Assembly (NCBI GenBank): GCA_017851655.1
Contig: JAFMMH010000004.1
Coordinates: 1 to 57,786, forward strand
Source of the DNA: Flavobacteriaceae bacterium
GTDB lineage: Bacteria > Bacteroidota > Bacteroidia > Flavobacteriales > Flavobacteriaceae
Length of the DNA stretch: 57,786 nucleotides
Direction: 5' to 3'
Part shown: one piece after another, positions 16,135 to 24,553 of the stretch
How positions within the stretch are numbered: position 1 is the stretch's first letter
How the letters are laid out: each line of letters opens with the position of its first letter
Notes under the pieces: model-generated
What the model saw: the letters and a program-made list of their open reading frames with translations, nothing else
Databases searched by the model: none
What the model was told of the DNA's origin: nothing
Made by a program: the position numbers and the translations under genes

Positions 16135-18546
16135 TCAATATTTTAAAACAAGTTGAAGTTGAACTGAGCGCCCAATTTCAGCTGCATAATATCGTAATCT
16201 ATTTAAGTAGTCATTGTAGGTTGTATTGGTTAAATTCAATACGATTAGTCTTATCGTACTTTTAAAACTAGTTTGGTTTGTTAAAGGTAATGAAAAATAA
16301 ATATCTAAGTTATGATACCCAGTAGGTGGAGTACTTACATCTAATTGTTTTTGAATTATTGTCCCTGACTCAATAAGATTTACACTAAAATTTGTGTCAG
16401 GAAATCGATTTTGAGTTCCTGTAAAACGATGTGACAACAAAATTTCAATATTCTTTTTTGAGAAAGTATAGGCCATCTGCTGATTAAAAGCAAATGGAGG
16501 AACTAATATTAGGGGTTCATTTTTTGTAAGATCTTGGGCGTAGGTGTAAGCAGCATTAAACGTATACTCTAAATCTTGAGCAAACTGAATTTCCCCAAAA
16601 ACATCCCATCCCCACATAAAAACCTTCGTCGAGTTGTACGACCATACAGGAAAAGCACCCCTTGTAGTTTGCTCTACCCCAGTAGGTTCAATATAAATAA
16701 AATTAGAAACTGAATTTAAATAAGAATCTATCCCAAAACTTAATCTAGTATTTTCTTTTTTAAAACCGAGGAGTACTTTATGAGACGTCTCTTTATCAAG
16801 GGTAAGATTTCCATACTCAATGGTTGCAAGTGAATGGTGTAATCCATCACTGAAAAGCTCTGATACATTGGGTGCGCGCTGGGTGAGAATATATGAAAGA
16901 GTTGTTTTATCTGAATCACTTAAACGAATTGCTATTCCAGTCTGTGCACTAATATTTAAAAAATTTAACTTTGGATTAACCAACAACTGTGTTCCAAAAT
17001 TTTTTTGTTCGTAATCCGAATACATAAGATTGTAACCCCTTTCAATCCAGTCCTCAGTATCATAGAATTTTTGGGCATCCATAAAAACTTTGTCAAAACG
17101 CAATCCCCATTCCCAATTAAAAATATTGGACGGCTTATAATTTCCAGTGATAAAGCTTCCTATTTGATACTTGAGATAATCAGGAATGAGTCTTTTTACT
17201 CCAGTTTCGGGATTCGAAAAATTATCTTGAAGCAAGCCGTTTAGACCCCATTCAAACTCCCAATCAAATCCATTCCTCCACTTGATACTTCCCAGAAAAT
17301 CGTGTGTCTGTAGGGTTAGGTCAATTGCGGGGAGTTCTGATCGATTTGCCCTACGAACATCGAACTCTTTTCGAGAATTGATTTGGTAATTATAATCTAT
17401 TCGAATTAATGATTGATCCGAAATTTGATTAAAATAGCTTGCCTGTAAGCTTTGGTGTAATGCTTGCTGTTTAGGTGCCTCTATTGCATAATCAAATGGT
17501 TCTACTCTAAGGGGAATTTCTGATTCAACAGCACGCAATAAATCTTGAATATTCCCGATGTGGGCAGAACGTAAGATACCGGTCTCGTTTTGAAAACGAG
17601 TGTATTTCAATTGCCAACCTTTTAAAATTCTCGAACGACCAAAGGTAAACCCCAAACTAGACTCTTTTAAAGCTGTATTTGTCAAGAAGTAATCTGGAGC
17701 TTGACGATCGCCAAAATACTTGGTTGCTAACTGACCTGAAAAATAGAAACCGTTGTCATACGATTTGGTCAATCGACTACTTAGACCCCCTCCTTTTCCG
17801 TTATCGACCCCATTGAGGATAGTATTTCCATAGAGACTGTCTTTTAATCTGATTCGTTGAGGAGAAAGCACAATCATCCCCCCTGAAGCATCCCCTCCGT
17901 ATTTTAGTGCTGCTGCACCTTTGACTACTTGCACACTCTCAAATCCATTTAGATCAATGTTGGGAGCGTGGTCTGCACCCCACTCCTGATCTTGTAATCT
18001 CATCCCATTTGCAATGATTGCAACTCGACTTCCATATAGTCCATGAATCATTGGTTTTGCAATGGAATTTCCTGTTTTTAGAGCAGATACTCCGGGTAAA
18101 ACATTCAGGGTTTCTGCCAAACTTTGATTACTCATTCTAGCCAACTGGTCCGCATTCATTTGAGACTCACTGACACTAGTATTTACCTGGGTAATCCCAT
18201 TTTCAATAAGGATAATTTCTTCGAGTTCGTTGATATGATGCTCTAAAGCAAAACTCAATTCTACATCTGACTCAATGGTCAAGCTTCTTTCGACAGGATT
18301 ACATTGAATGTGTGAAACAATAATTTGGACGGAACCTTCACAAATACCAGTAAGTTCAAAATAACCTTCTTTATTCGTTTGCCCATAAAAGTCAGTTCCT
18401 TTAATTTCGACAACAGCACCAAAAATTGGCTCCCCATCATGCAAATCCTTTACGATACCTAGGATACGAAAATCACAAGTTTGACCGTGAATAATTGAAG
18501 TGAGGAGCAAAATAAAAAATAAGACTAACCGCTTAATGATGTTCAA
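16135..18546 (-). CDS. TonB-dependent receptor, ZnuD-like (probable metal uptake)
   Basis: The 803-aa protein has a signal peptide (to about SIIHGQ), a carboxypeptidase-like domain (about 25-110), a plug (LNVLPGVSALKTGNSIAKPM) and a beta-barrel. The plug motif LQDQEWGADHAPNIDLNGFE is typical of receptors related to ZnuD and iron-complex receptors. Together with the lipoprotein and His-rich protein just upstream, it suggests uptake of zinc or another transition metal; this is inference. The start is TTG at 18546. The closest upstream ATG (18557) is out of frame and stops at once. It lies 14 bp after the lipoprotein stop. Confidence 0.85.
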   Translation of the reverse strand: MNIIKRLVLFFILLLTSIIHGQTCDFRILGIVKDLHDGEPIFGAVVEIKGTDFYGQTNKEGYFELTGICEGSVQIIVSHIQCNPVERSLTIESDVELSFALEHHINELEEIILIENGITQVNTSVSESQMNADQLARMSNQSLAETLNVLPGVSALKTGNSIAKPMIHGLYGSRVAIIANGMRLQDQEWGADHAPNIDLNGFESVQVVKGAAALKYGGDASGGMIVLSPQRIRLKDSLYGNTILNGVDNGKGGGLSSRLTKSYDNGFYFSGQLATKYFGDRQAPDYFLTNTALKESSLGFTFGRSRILKGWQLKYTRFQNETGILRSAHIGNIQDLLRAVESEIPLRVEPFDYAIEAPKQQALHQSLQASYFNQISDQSLIRIDYNYQINSRKEFDVRRANRSELPAIDLTLQTHDFLGSIKWRNGFDWEFEWGLNGLLQDNFSNPETGVKRLIPDYLKYQIGSFITGNYKPSNIFNWEWGLRFDKVFMDAQKFYDTEDWIERGYNLMYSDYEQKNFGTQLLVNPKLNFLNISAQTGIAIRLSDSDKTTLSYILTQRAPNVSELFSDGLHHSLATIEYGNLTLDKETSHKVLLGFKKENTRLSFGIDSYLNSVSNFIYIEPTGVEQTTRGAFPVWSYNSTKVFMWGWDVFGEIQFAQDLEYTFNAAYTYAQDLTKNEPLILVPPFAFNQQMAYTFSKKNIEILLSHRFTGTQNRFPDTNFSVNLIESGTIIQKQLDVSTPPTGYHNLDIYFSLPLTNQTSFKSTIRLIVLNLTNTTYNDYLNRLRYYAAEIGRSVQLQLVLKY

Positions 18547-18560
18547 AATAATTACATGAT

Positions 18561-19106
18561 TTAATCTTTAACAAGGATAGAAAAATCAACTTCTACGTCT
18601 GTTTCGCCTCCAAAGCCATTTCTGTCTGAACTATTTTTTTGAATCGGTTCATGAATTAAATAAACTCTTACTGCTCCGCTTCCAGGACTTGAAGTAGACC
18701 AAAGACTATTTATATATAAAGGGTTTTGATTAGTATCCAATACATCCGAAACAGCTTGACCAAATTCGATGGGTACGCCAGAGAACTCAAAAAATACTTG
18801 ATGCTCGTCTGCTTCCATTTTCACCTCAGTTGTAATATCTTCAACGTCAGTAGGGTCACTTTCATCTAAAAAAGAAACTGCCACTTCATACTCGCTGTTA
18901 GAATTTAATGTAATGGTAGGATTTTCGTTTAATTGAGTGGTCCAACGAACTTGTTGATCTTCTTCGCCATCACTAGTAAAAGTTAGGATAACCGAGGTAA
19001 TTAATTCTTGCTCATCTACAAGTTCTGGATCTGTTTTTGTGCAAGAGAATACAGTTGTTAATATTAATATTGATGCAATATGCATCATTGATATGTTTAC
19101 TTTCAT
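18561..19106 (-). CDS. Small lipoprotein paired with TonB receptor
   Basis: This 181-aa lipoprotein has a lipobox ending at Cys22 (TTVFSCTK). The mature part is acidic and beta-rich, with LITSVILTFTSDGEEDQQVRW, a Glu/Asp/Thr stretch around DITTEVKMEADEHQVFFEFSG, and VRVYLIHEP. It resembles the roughly 180-aa lipoproteins that databases label 'type 1 periplasmic binding fold' and that sit next to metal-related TonB receptors in flavobacteria; I recall this from family knowledge and did not search it. EADEHQ and the acidic patches are possible metal ligands. Its stop is 14 bp before the receptor start. Confidence 0.75.
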   Translation of the reverse strand: MKVNISMMHIASILILTTVFSCTKTDPELVDEQELITSVILTFTSDGEEDQQVRWTTQLNENPTITLNSNSEYEVAVSFLDESDPTDVEDITTEVKMEADEHQVFFEFSGVPIEFGQAVSDVLDTNQNPLYINSLWSTSSPGSGAVRVYLIHEPIQKNSSDRNGFGGETDVEVDFSILVKD

Positions 19107-19177
19107 TAGAATATAATTATTGATTTTAACATGTCATCCCTAGTAAGAGATAGACTCTGAATTAGGTTTTGATAAAA

Positions 19178-19513
19178 TCAACAATTAGGAGGTCCTCTTG
19201 TCGAGGAAAAAAGGAGTTCTGATTTGTATAGTGAAAAACGATAATCTGCAGATTTTTTTCTGAAAATCAGCGGGGTATCTATATCAAATGATTTTGATTG
19301 AGATTCAGCTAAAACGTGAAAATAATAATCCAAAACATCATTGTGCAAACTGCTAGCATGGATATGTGTTGTACTATGTTTACATTCATTTTGAATAGTA
19401 TGAAACTCATAAGCATGGATTAGCTTGAGTCCAGAAGGAACAAGAAAGAAAAAAACCAATCCAAAAGCATAGATTTTATAAATAAGGGGCAATATGCTTT
19501 TTTGAAAATTCAA
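19178..19513 (-). CDS. Short His-rich membrane/exported protein ending in RGPP
   Basis: The 111-aa protein has one long hydrophobic segment (residues about 10-28, KIYAFGLVFFFLVPSGL), then a histidine/cysteine-rich stretch (HAYEFH, ECKHSTTHIHASSLHND, YYFH) that looks metal-binding. It ends with STRGPPNC. A C-terminal RGPP or RAPP motif recurs in small proteins beside metal receptors, including the DUF2946 type. The only start is TTG at 19513 (two rarer ATA codons precede it), 2 bp after the stop of the DUF1080 gene. It probably works with the lipoprotein and receptor downstream. Confidence 0.65.
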   Translation of the reverse strand: MNFQKSILPLIYKIYAFGLVFFFLVPSGLKLIHAYEFHTIQNECKHSTTHIHASSLHNDVLDYYFHVLAESQSKSFDIDTPLIFRKKSADYRFSLYKSELLFSSTRGPPNC

Positions 19514-19515
19514 TA

Positions 19516-20259
19516 TTATAGCTTTCTGATTTTGATATTTCTATATGAAATGATACCGGGATGATCTTGAAGGCAAAGATGTCCCTCTTTGTATTTCCCA
19601 AATCCTTCCATGTCGGAAAACTTACTGTTTTCTACCAAATTATCCCATTCAGGTCCATGAAGTGGAAAACGGTTAATTTCTTCACCGTTATGGACAACTG
19701 TGCCCACATTGGCTTCTTGATTTATTGTGATGTGATAAGTATTCCAATCCCCTGCTGCTTTTGCCATAACACGGTCTGGAGCTATCATATCATAAAGTGC
19801 AGCAGTTGTATGAATCTGATTTTTAGGATCGTCTCCATAGATTTCAGCATCGATAATTTGAATTTCGGGCCCCGTTAAATATGGATGATCGTATTTTGAA
19901 TCCTCACTCACTCCCCACATAAATCCGCTGTTAGAGTTGGGAGAAAGTTTCCAATCAAACTTTATTTCAAAGCTGCTATATTTCTCATCCGTAATTAAAC
20001 TTTTATTACCATTCCCTTCTGCCATTTCAGAATTGTATGTAAAAACTCCCTCTGAAACAGACCAACCTGTCTTCTCACCCGATTCATTTTGATAAATGTG
20101 CCATCCCTCCAGTGAATTTGAATTACTCAGGTTAATCCAATCTTCTGATTTAATCTCAGTAGACTCTGGGGTTTTTTCTTGTTGTTTTTTTTGTGAGTTT
20201 TGACAACTAAGAAGTAAAAATGCAATGCTAAATGTAGTGAACAGGAATCTTGTTTTCAT
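19516..20259 (-). CDS. DUF1080 lipoprotein (3-keto-disaccharide hydrolase-like)
   Basis: The 247-aa lipoprotein (lipobox LLLSC at Cys19) has the DUF1080 concanavalin-like beta-sandwich. Recognisable parts are WHIYQNESGEKTGWSVSEGVF, FEIKFDWKLSPNSNSGFMWG, the region around DHPYLTGPEIQIID, and the C-terminal LCLQDHPGIISYRNIKIRKL. Members act on glycans, and some are linked to 3-keto-sugar hydrolysis. It sits between the CoA-transferase genes (62 bp upstream) and the RGPP gene (2 bp downstream), with no other sugar gene beside it. A TACTTTTA sequence in the 62-bp gap could be a weak promoter. Confidence 0.85.
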   Translation of the reverse strand: MKTRFLFTTFSIAFLLLSCQNSQKKQQEKTPESTEIKSEDWINLSNSNSLEGWHIYQNESGEKTGWSVSEGVFTYNSEMAEGNGNKSLITDEKYSSFEIKFDWKLSPNSNSGFMWGVSEDSKYDHPYLTGPEIQIIDAEIYGDDPKNQIHTTAALYDMIAPDRVMAKAAGDWNTYHITINQEANVGTVVHNGEEINRFPLHGPEWDNLVENSKFSDMEGFGKYKEGHLCLQDHPGIISYRNIKIRKL

Positions 20260-20321
20260 GATAGTGATATTTAAATAAAAGTATAAAAAAATATGAAAAT
20301 AACGCTAGGGTAATTCGATTA

Positions 20322-20981
20322 TCAATCCAATTGCATTTGAGGAACATCCTCAGGAACAATTAATTTACCCTCTGTAGCGTGAATAATTTGATCAATCTGG
20401 ACTCCTGGGGCTCGCTCTTTTAAATAAAAACCCTCAGGAGTAATATCAACTACAGCGAGGTCTGTTACAATTCGATTTACACAACCAACACCTGTAAGGG
20501 GAAGAGAGCACTTTGCCTTAAGCTTTGAAATCCCTTGCCGATCAGTATGCATCATCGCTACAATAATTTGTTTTGCGGAAGCGACCAGATCCATTGCGCC
20601 TCCCATACCCTTCACTAATTTTCCTGGAATTTTCCAATTGGCTATATTTCCTTGCTGATCTACCTGCATAGCTCCCAAAACTGTGAGATCGATATGCTTT
20701 CCTCTAATCATTCCAAAACTAGTAGCAGCATCAAAAAAGCTGGAACTTCCAAGAGTCGTTATAGTTTCTTTGCTCGCATTAATTATATCCGGATCTTCTT
20801 CTCCTGCATCAGGAAAAGGGCCTACTCCTAAAATGCCATTTTCACTTTGAAATTCTAGTTGAATTCCAACTGGAACAAAATTTGCAACCAAGGTTGGAAT
20901 ACCAATTCCTAAATTAACATAAAAACCATTTTGAAGTTCTTGAGCAATACGCTTTGCAATCTGATTTTTATTAAGTGCCAT
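20322..20981 (-). CDS. scoB: 3-oxoacid CoA-transferase subunit B
   Basis: This 219-aa beta subunit of succinyl-CoA:3-ketoacid CoA-transferase moves CoA between succinyl-CoA and acetoacetate in ketone body and branched-chain degradation. The catalytic glutamate lies in SENGILGVGPFP (residues about 46-57). The N-terminal QELQNGFYVNLGIGIPTLVANF and the SFGMIRGKHIDLTVLGAMQV segment are also family features. Length is typical for a separate subunit. It starts 3 bp after the subunit A stop and closes the etfB-etfA-scoA-scoB run. Confidence 0.93.
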   Translation of the reverse strand: MALNKNQIAKRIAQELQNGFYVNLGIGIPTLVANFVPVGIQLEFQSENGILGVGPFPDAGEEDPDIINASKETITTLGSSSFFDAATSFGMIRGKHIDLTVLGAMQVDQQGNIANWKIPGKLVKGMGGAMDLVASAKQIIVAMMHTDRQGISKLKAKCSLPLTGVGCVNRIVTDLAVVDITPEGFYLKERAPGVQIDQIIHATEGKLIVPEDVPQMQLD

Positions 20982-20984
20982 AAA

Positions 20985-21683
20985 TCAAGGTTTTGATAAA
21001 GTTAGCTTCTCAATTTTTCTTTCATAAGAATCCCCTTGAAAAATACGATCGACAAAAATTCCAGGAGTATGGATTTGATTGGGATCCAATTCCCCTACTT
21101 GAACTAATTCTTCTACCTCAACAACAGTAGTCGAAGCTGCACCACACATGATAGCGTTAAAATTTTTAGCTGTTCCTCTAAAAATGAGATTTCCTGCTTG
21201 ATCTCCTTTCCAAGCTTTTATTAATGCAAAGTCTGCTTGATATGCTTCTTCTAAAATATACTTTTTAGAATGAAAAGATCGAACCTCTTTACCAATAGCA
21301 ACTTCCGTTCCATAACCTGCTGGTGTGTAAAAAGCGGGGATTCCCATTTTTGCTGCCCTACACTTTTCTGCTAATGTACCCATAGGTGTAAGGATCACAT
21401 CTATTTCTTTGTTTAGCATCTGACGTTCAAACTCTTCGTTTTCTCCTACATAGGAACCTATCATGGTTTTAATTTTTTTCTTTCTAATCAAAAGACCTAA
21501 ACCATAATCATCTGTACCTACATTTGCTGAAATACATTTGAAATCATAAAAATTGGATTTTGAAATTTCCTTGATTAAATTTTCTGGAATACCGCATAAA
21601 CCAAAACCTCCAAGCATTAAGGTCATTCCGTTTTGAATTCCTTCAAGGGCAGTTTTTACATTCTCTACGGATTTATTAATCAT
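20985..21683 (-). CDS. scoA: 3-oxoacid CoA-transferase subunit A
   Basis: This 232-aa alpha subunit has the family signature MTLMLGGFGLCGIPENLI near the N-terminus (residues 20-37) and the second glycine-rich segment FYTPAGYGTEVAIGKE (about 117). It forms the heteromeric SCOT enzyme with scoB, which starts 3 bp downstream. It lies 14 bp after etfA, so electron transfer flavoprotein and CoA-transferase are probably made together, which fits oxidation of fatty acids or branched-chain amino acids. Confidence 0.93.
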   Translation of the reverse strand: MINKSVENVKTALEGIQNGMTLMLGGFGLCGIPENLIKEISKSNFYDFKCISANVGTDDYGLGLLIRKKKIKTMIGSYVGENEEFERQMLNKEIDVILTPMGTLAEKCRAAKMGIPAFYTPAGYGTEVAIGKEVRSFHSKKYILEEAYQADFALIKAWKGDQAGNLIFRGTAKNFNAIMCGAASTTVVEVEELVQVGELDPNQIHTPGIFVDRIFQGDSYERKIEKLTLSKP

Positions 21684-21697
21684 GTCTTTTACATCAC

Positions 21698-22654
21698 TTA
21701 AGCTCCTTTTAAAACTTTCAATTTTGAAATTAGTTCAGGAACCACTTCAAAAGCATCACCTACAATACCATAGTCAGCGGCTTTAAAAAAGGGAGCTTCT
21801 GGATCATTATTAATTACAACTTTCACTTTTGAGGAATTAATTCCTGCCAAATGCTGAATTGCTCCAGAAACACCTATAGCGATATAGAGGTTAGAAGCAA
21901 CAGGTTTTCCTGTTTGTCCTACATGTTCGCTATGTGGACGCCAACCCATATCAGAAACTGGCTTTGAACAGGCTGTGGCTGCTCCCAAAACTGTTGCAAG
22001 ATCTTCAATTAAATGCCAATTTTCTGGACCTTTTAACCCCCTCCCACCGGAGATCACAATCTCCGCATCTGCGATGCTTACCTTATTGGAAGATTTTTCA
22101 ACGGATTCAACCCTCAAATCACAAGTTGAGGCCGCATATTCAGCTGTCTTTAAGTCACCTTTTCCATCCTTTTCTATTATTCCAAAAGAATTTGAGGATA
22201 AAGAAATGACTACTCGAGCTTTTTGACTGGTGCTTTGATTAAAAGCCTTGTTAGTAAAGCAAGAACGTTTTACTGTTAGTGGATCATAACTGAGTGGCAA
22301 TCCAATAACATTAGAAAAATAGGTGGATTGAAATTTTGTTGCTACGATAGGCCCAAGATAACGTCCGTTTGCAGAACTGCTTATAATGAGAAGTTTTGCA
22401 CCTTCGTTGTCCGCTATTTTAGCTAAAGTCGAACTATAACGATCGGCATTAAAATACTGTTCGCCCTCTGTTGGAACGTTAATTATAGTATCGACACCAT
22501 ACTGCTTCAAAGCTGATCCATTTTCTAATCCAAAGGTAACAGCCACTAAAGAAGTTTCTTGAGCATCGGCTATTGCTCTTCCATAGGAAGCTACCTCTAA
22601 ACTGGATTTTTTAATTTCCTGATCTTGTGTTTCAATGTAAACTATTACTGACAT
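21698..22654 (-). CDS. etfA: Electron transfer flavoprotein alpha subunit
   Basis: The 318-aa protein is the FAD-carrying subunit of ETF, which takes electrons from acyl-CoA dehydrogenases. The C-terminal FAD domain shows SGGRGLKGPENW, GWRPHSEHVGQTGKPVASNL and YIAIGVSGAIQHLAG. The loop continues into VVINNDPEAPFFKAADYGIVGD, all standard. It starts 9 bp after etfB. The ETF:quinone oxidoreductase partner is not in the window. Confidence 0.96.
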   Translation of the reverse strand: MSVIVYIETQDQEIKKSSLEVASYGRAIADAQETSLVAVTFGLENGSALKQYGVDTIINVPTEGEQYFNADRYSSTLAKIADNEGAKLLIISSSANGRYLGPIVATKFQSTYFSNVIGLPLSYDPLTVKRSCFTNKAFNQSTSQKARVVISLSSNSFGIIEKDGKGDLKTAEYAASTCDLRVESVEKSSNKVSIADAEIVISGGRGLKGPENWHLIEDLATVLGAATACSKPVSDMGWRPHSEHVGQTGKPVASNLYIAIGVSGAIQHLAGINSSKVKVVINNDPEAPFFKAADYGIVGDAFEVVPELISKLKVLKGA

Positions 22655-22663
22655 AATTTTTTT

Positions 22664-23410
22664 TTAAAGGACTTTGGCTTCGTTTTGTAAAAGGTCTATC
22701 AAACCATCAATATTACTTGAGTCTATAAGTTTAACTGGACCCTTTGCTGGTGGTTTCTCAAATGATTCAATTGAACTTCCTGCCTCCAAATTAACAGCAG
22801 GAACAACCTCCAGTGGTTTTTGTCTTGCCTGCATAATTCCTCTCATGTTTGGAATAATTAAATCTTTCTCCTCTACCAGACCCTTTTGAGCTCCTATAAC
22901 TATGGGGAAACTCGCTTTCAGTAATTCCTTTCCTCCATCCATTTCTCTTTCTAAATTGAAAGTTGTTCCGTCTTTCTCCAATCCATTACAATTCGCTAGA
23001 TAAGGAAGTCCCAGAAATGTAGCTAATATTCCGCCTACCATACCACCATTGTAATCAATAGACTCTCTACCTGTAATTATTAAGTCATACGTCTCTTTTT
23101 TTGCTAATTCTGACAACTGGGAGGCAACATAAAAACCATCCATGGGTGTAGCATCAATTCTGATAGCACGATCAGCTCCAATAGCGAGACATTTCCTCAA
23201 GATCGGTTCACAGCTAGAATCTCCAACGGTGACTACAGTAACATCCGCACCCTCTTTCTGTTGAAACCAGATAGCTCTTGTTAAACCAAATTCATCATTA
23301 GGATTGATAATAAAAGTTACACCCTGAGTGTCAAAGGCTTGGTTTTGATTAACAAAATTGATTTTTGAAGTGGTATCTGGTACCGTACTAATGCACACCA
23401 AAATTTTCAT
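22664..23410 (-). CDS. etfB: Electron transfer flavoprotein beta subunit
   Basis: The 248-aa ETF subunit binds AMP and docks dehydrogenases. Typical segments are MKILVCISTVPDTTSKI at the N-terminus, INPNDEFGLTRAI, and DLIITGRESIDYNGGMVGGILA. The open frame continues to 23458, but that would run through the promoter and palindrome region, so the ATG at 23410 (matching the usual MKILVC start) is used. First gene of the etf-sco run. Confidence 0.95.
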   Translation of the reverse strand: MKILVCISTVPDTTSKINFVNQNQAFDTQGVTFIINPNDEFGLTRAIWFQQKEGADVTVVTVGDSSCEPILRKCLAIGADRAIRIDATPMDGFYVASQLSELAKKETYDLIITGRESIDYNGGMVGGILATFLGLPYLANCNGLEKDGTTFNLEREMDGGKELLKASFPIVIGAQKGLVEEKDLIIPNMRGIMQARQKPLEVVPAVNLEAGSSIESFEKPPAKGPVKLIDSSNIDGLIDLLQNEAKVL

Positions 23411-23427
23411 AAATAGGTTATTTTGTA

Positions 23428-23469
23428 CGAAGTTAATAAAAAAATGACGGTGTGTCATTTTTTTATTAA
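23428..23469 (-). promoter_or_regulatory. Perfect 16-bp inverted repeat overlapping the etfB promoter region
   Basis: Arms 23433-23448 and 23454-23469 are exactly complementary (TTAATAAAAAAATGAC and its reverse complement) around the 5-nt centre GGTGT. The core is TGAC-N5-GTCA. A near -7 box, TAACTTCG, occupies 23435-23428 on the minus strand, so the repeat covers the -33 area of the etfB promoter. It may be a repressor operator, or a terminator of the upstream xylose operon, which stops at 23486. Confidence 0.6.
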
Positions 23470-23485
23470 TAGAATTTAAATTCTT

Positions 23486-24553
23486 TTATAAGTCCAATGA
23501 TTTAACTAATCTAAAACCTGTATGTTGCAATCCTGTATCAGGAGTTGATTTCATTCTGGAAGCTACTCTGTAGCCAGAACAATATGCATCATTACAGAGG
23601 AAAGACCCGCCTCGCATTACTTTTTGTTTGAGATATGGTTGATAGGGATCAAAGGAGTCCACAGGACCTTGAGGATTAATCGTTTTTTTGTTTTCAATGG
23701 TTTTATAATATCTAAAATCATACCAATCGGAACACCATTCCCACACATTACCGGCCATATCGTAAAGACCAAAAGAATTGGGTTTAAATGATGCAACTGG
23801 AGCAGTGTAAAAAAACTGATCTTTCATAGTGTTTTGATATGGAAAACTACCTTCCCAACTATTTGCTTTTGGGCTCCCTTTGCTAATGGATTCATTTCCC
23901 CATGGATATACATTCCCCTGATTCCCTCCGCTGGCAGCCCACTCCCATTCTGCTTCTGTTGGCAATCTTTTTCCAGCCCATACTGCATAGGCCTGAGCAT
24001 CATACCAAGAAATATGAACTACTGGATGATCTAATTTATTTTCAATTGAACTTCCTGGACCTTTTGGATTTCGCCAATTGGACTTGGGTTTCCATTGCCA
24101 CCATGATCCAAAATCATTTAAATTAACTGGACCGTCTGTTGCCTCAAAAACTAAAGAAGCTGCTTGTAAAAGAGAGTCATGCGGTTTGGGGGTGTTGGGA
24201 GGAAGCTCTTTTTTTAAAGTTTCCCAATCTGGTTTTATTTCAGCTGTGGTGATATATCCTGTATCATCAACAAATGCTTTAAACTGTGCATTGGTCACTT
24301 CTGTTTGATCCATCCAAAAAGCATCTACAGAAACCATGTGAATTGGGGATTCATCTTGCCGAGCAAATTCACCTTCACTCCCCATCTGAAAACTCCCAGC
24401 AGGAATCAAAACCATTCCATCTTTTACAATGGAGGGGGGGGTTGTTGAACTTGTTTCAGCACATCCCCCACTCGTAAGAATCACAATTATAAAAAATAAT
24501 CTAGCTCCTAATGAAAATAGTCTTCTATATGTATTGATTAAGTATGTTCTCAT
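23486..24553 (-). CDS. Formylglycine-generating enzyme, lipoprotein form
   Basis: The 355-aa FGE/SUMF1-type oxidase converts a sulfatase active-site cysteine to formylglycine. The N-terminus has a long signal segment with lipobox Cys31 (LTSGGC). Domain landmarks are [33 protein letters not shown] and [16 protein letters not shown]. The last contains both copper-binding cysteines (C-x4-C), so the enzyme should be active, unlike many FGE-fold proteins. The ATG at 24553 puts the signal segment first and overlaps xylA by 29 bp; an in-frame frame extends to 24604. No sulfatase is in the window. GldJ/GldK-type structural relatives are less likely. Confidence 0.85.
   Translation of the reverse strand: MRTYLINTYRRLFSLGARLFFIIVILTSGGCAETSSTTPPSIVKDGMVLIPAGSFQMGSEGEFARQDESPIHMVSVDAFWMDQTEVTNAQFKAFVDDTGYITTAEIKPDWETLKKELPPNTPKPHDSLLQAASLVFEATDGPVNLNDFGSWWQWKPKSNWRNPKGPGSSIENKLDHPVVHISWYDAQAYAVWAGKRLPTEAEWEWAASGGNQGNVYPWGNESISKGSPKANSWEGSFPYQNTMKDQFFYTAPVASFKPNSFGLYDMAGNVWEWCSDWYDFRYYKTIENKKTINPQGPVDSFDPYQPYLKQKVMRGGSFLCNDAYCSGYRVASRMKSTPDTGLQHTGFRLVKSLDL

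Noticed and set aside
19120-19181. TTGATTTTA and TAAAATCAA, a 9-bp inverted repeat with 44-bp spacing before the lipoprotein gene
   Set aside because: It is AT-rich, widely spaced and partly inside the upstream coding end; too weak to call an operator.
23486-24553. The FGE-like lipoprotein as GldJ or GldK (gliding/T9SS)
   Set aside because: Both copper-site cysteines are present and no gldKLMN genes are nearby; catalytic FGE fits better.
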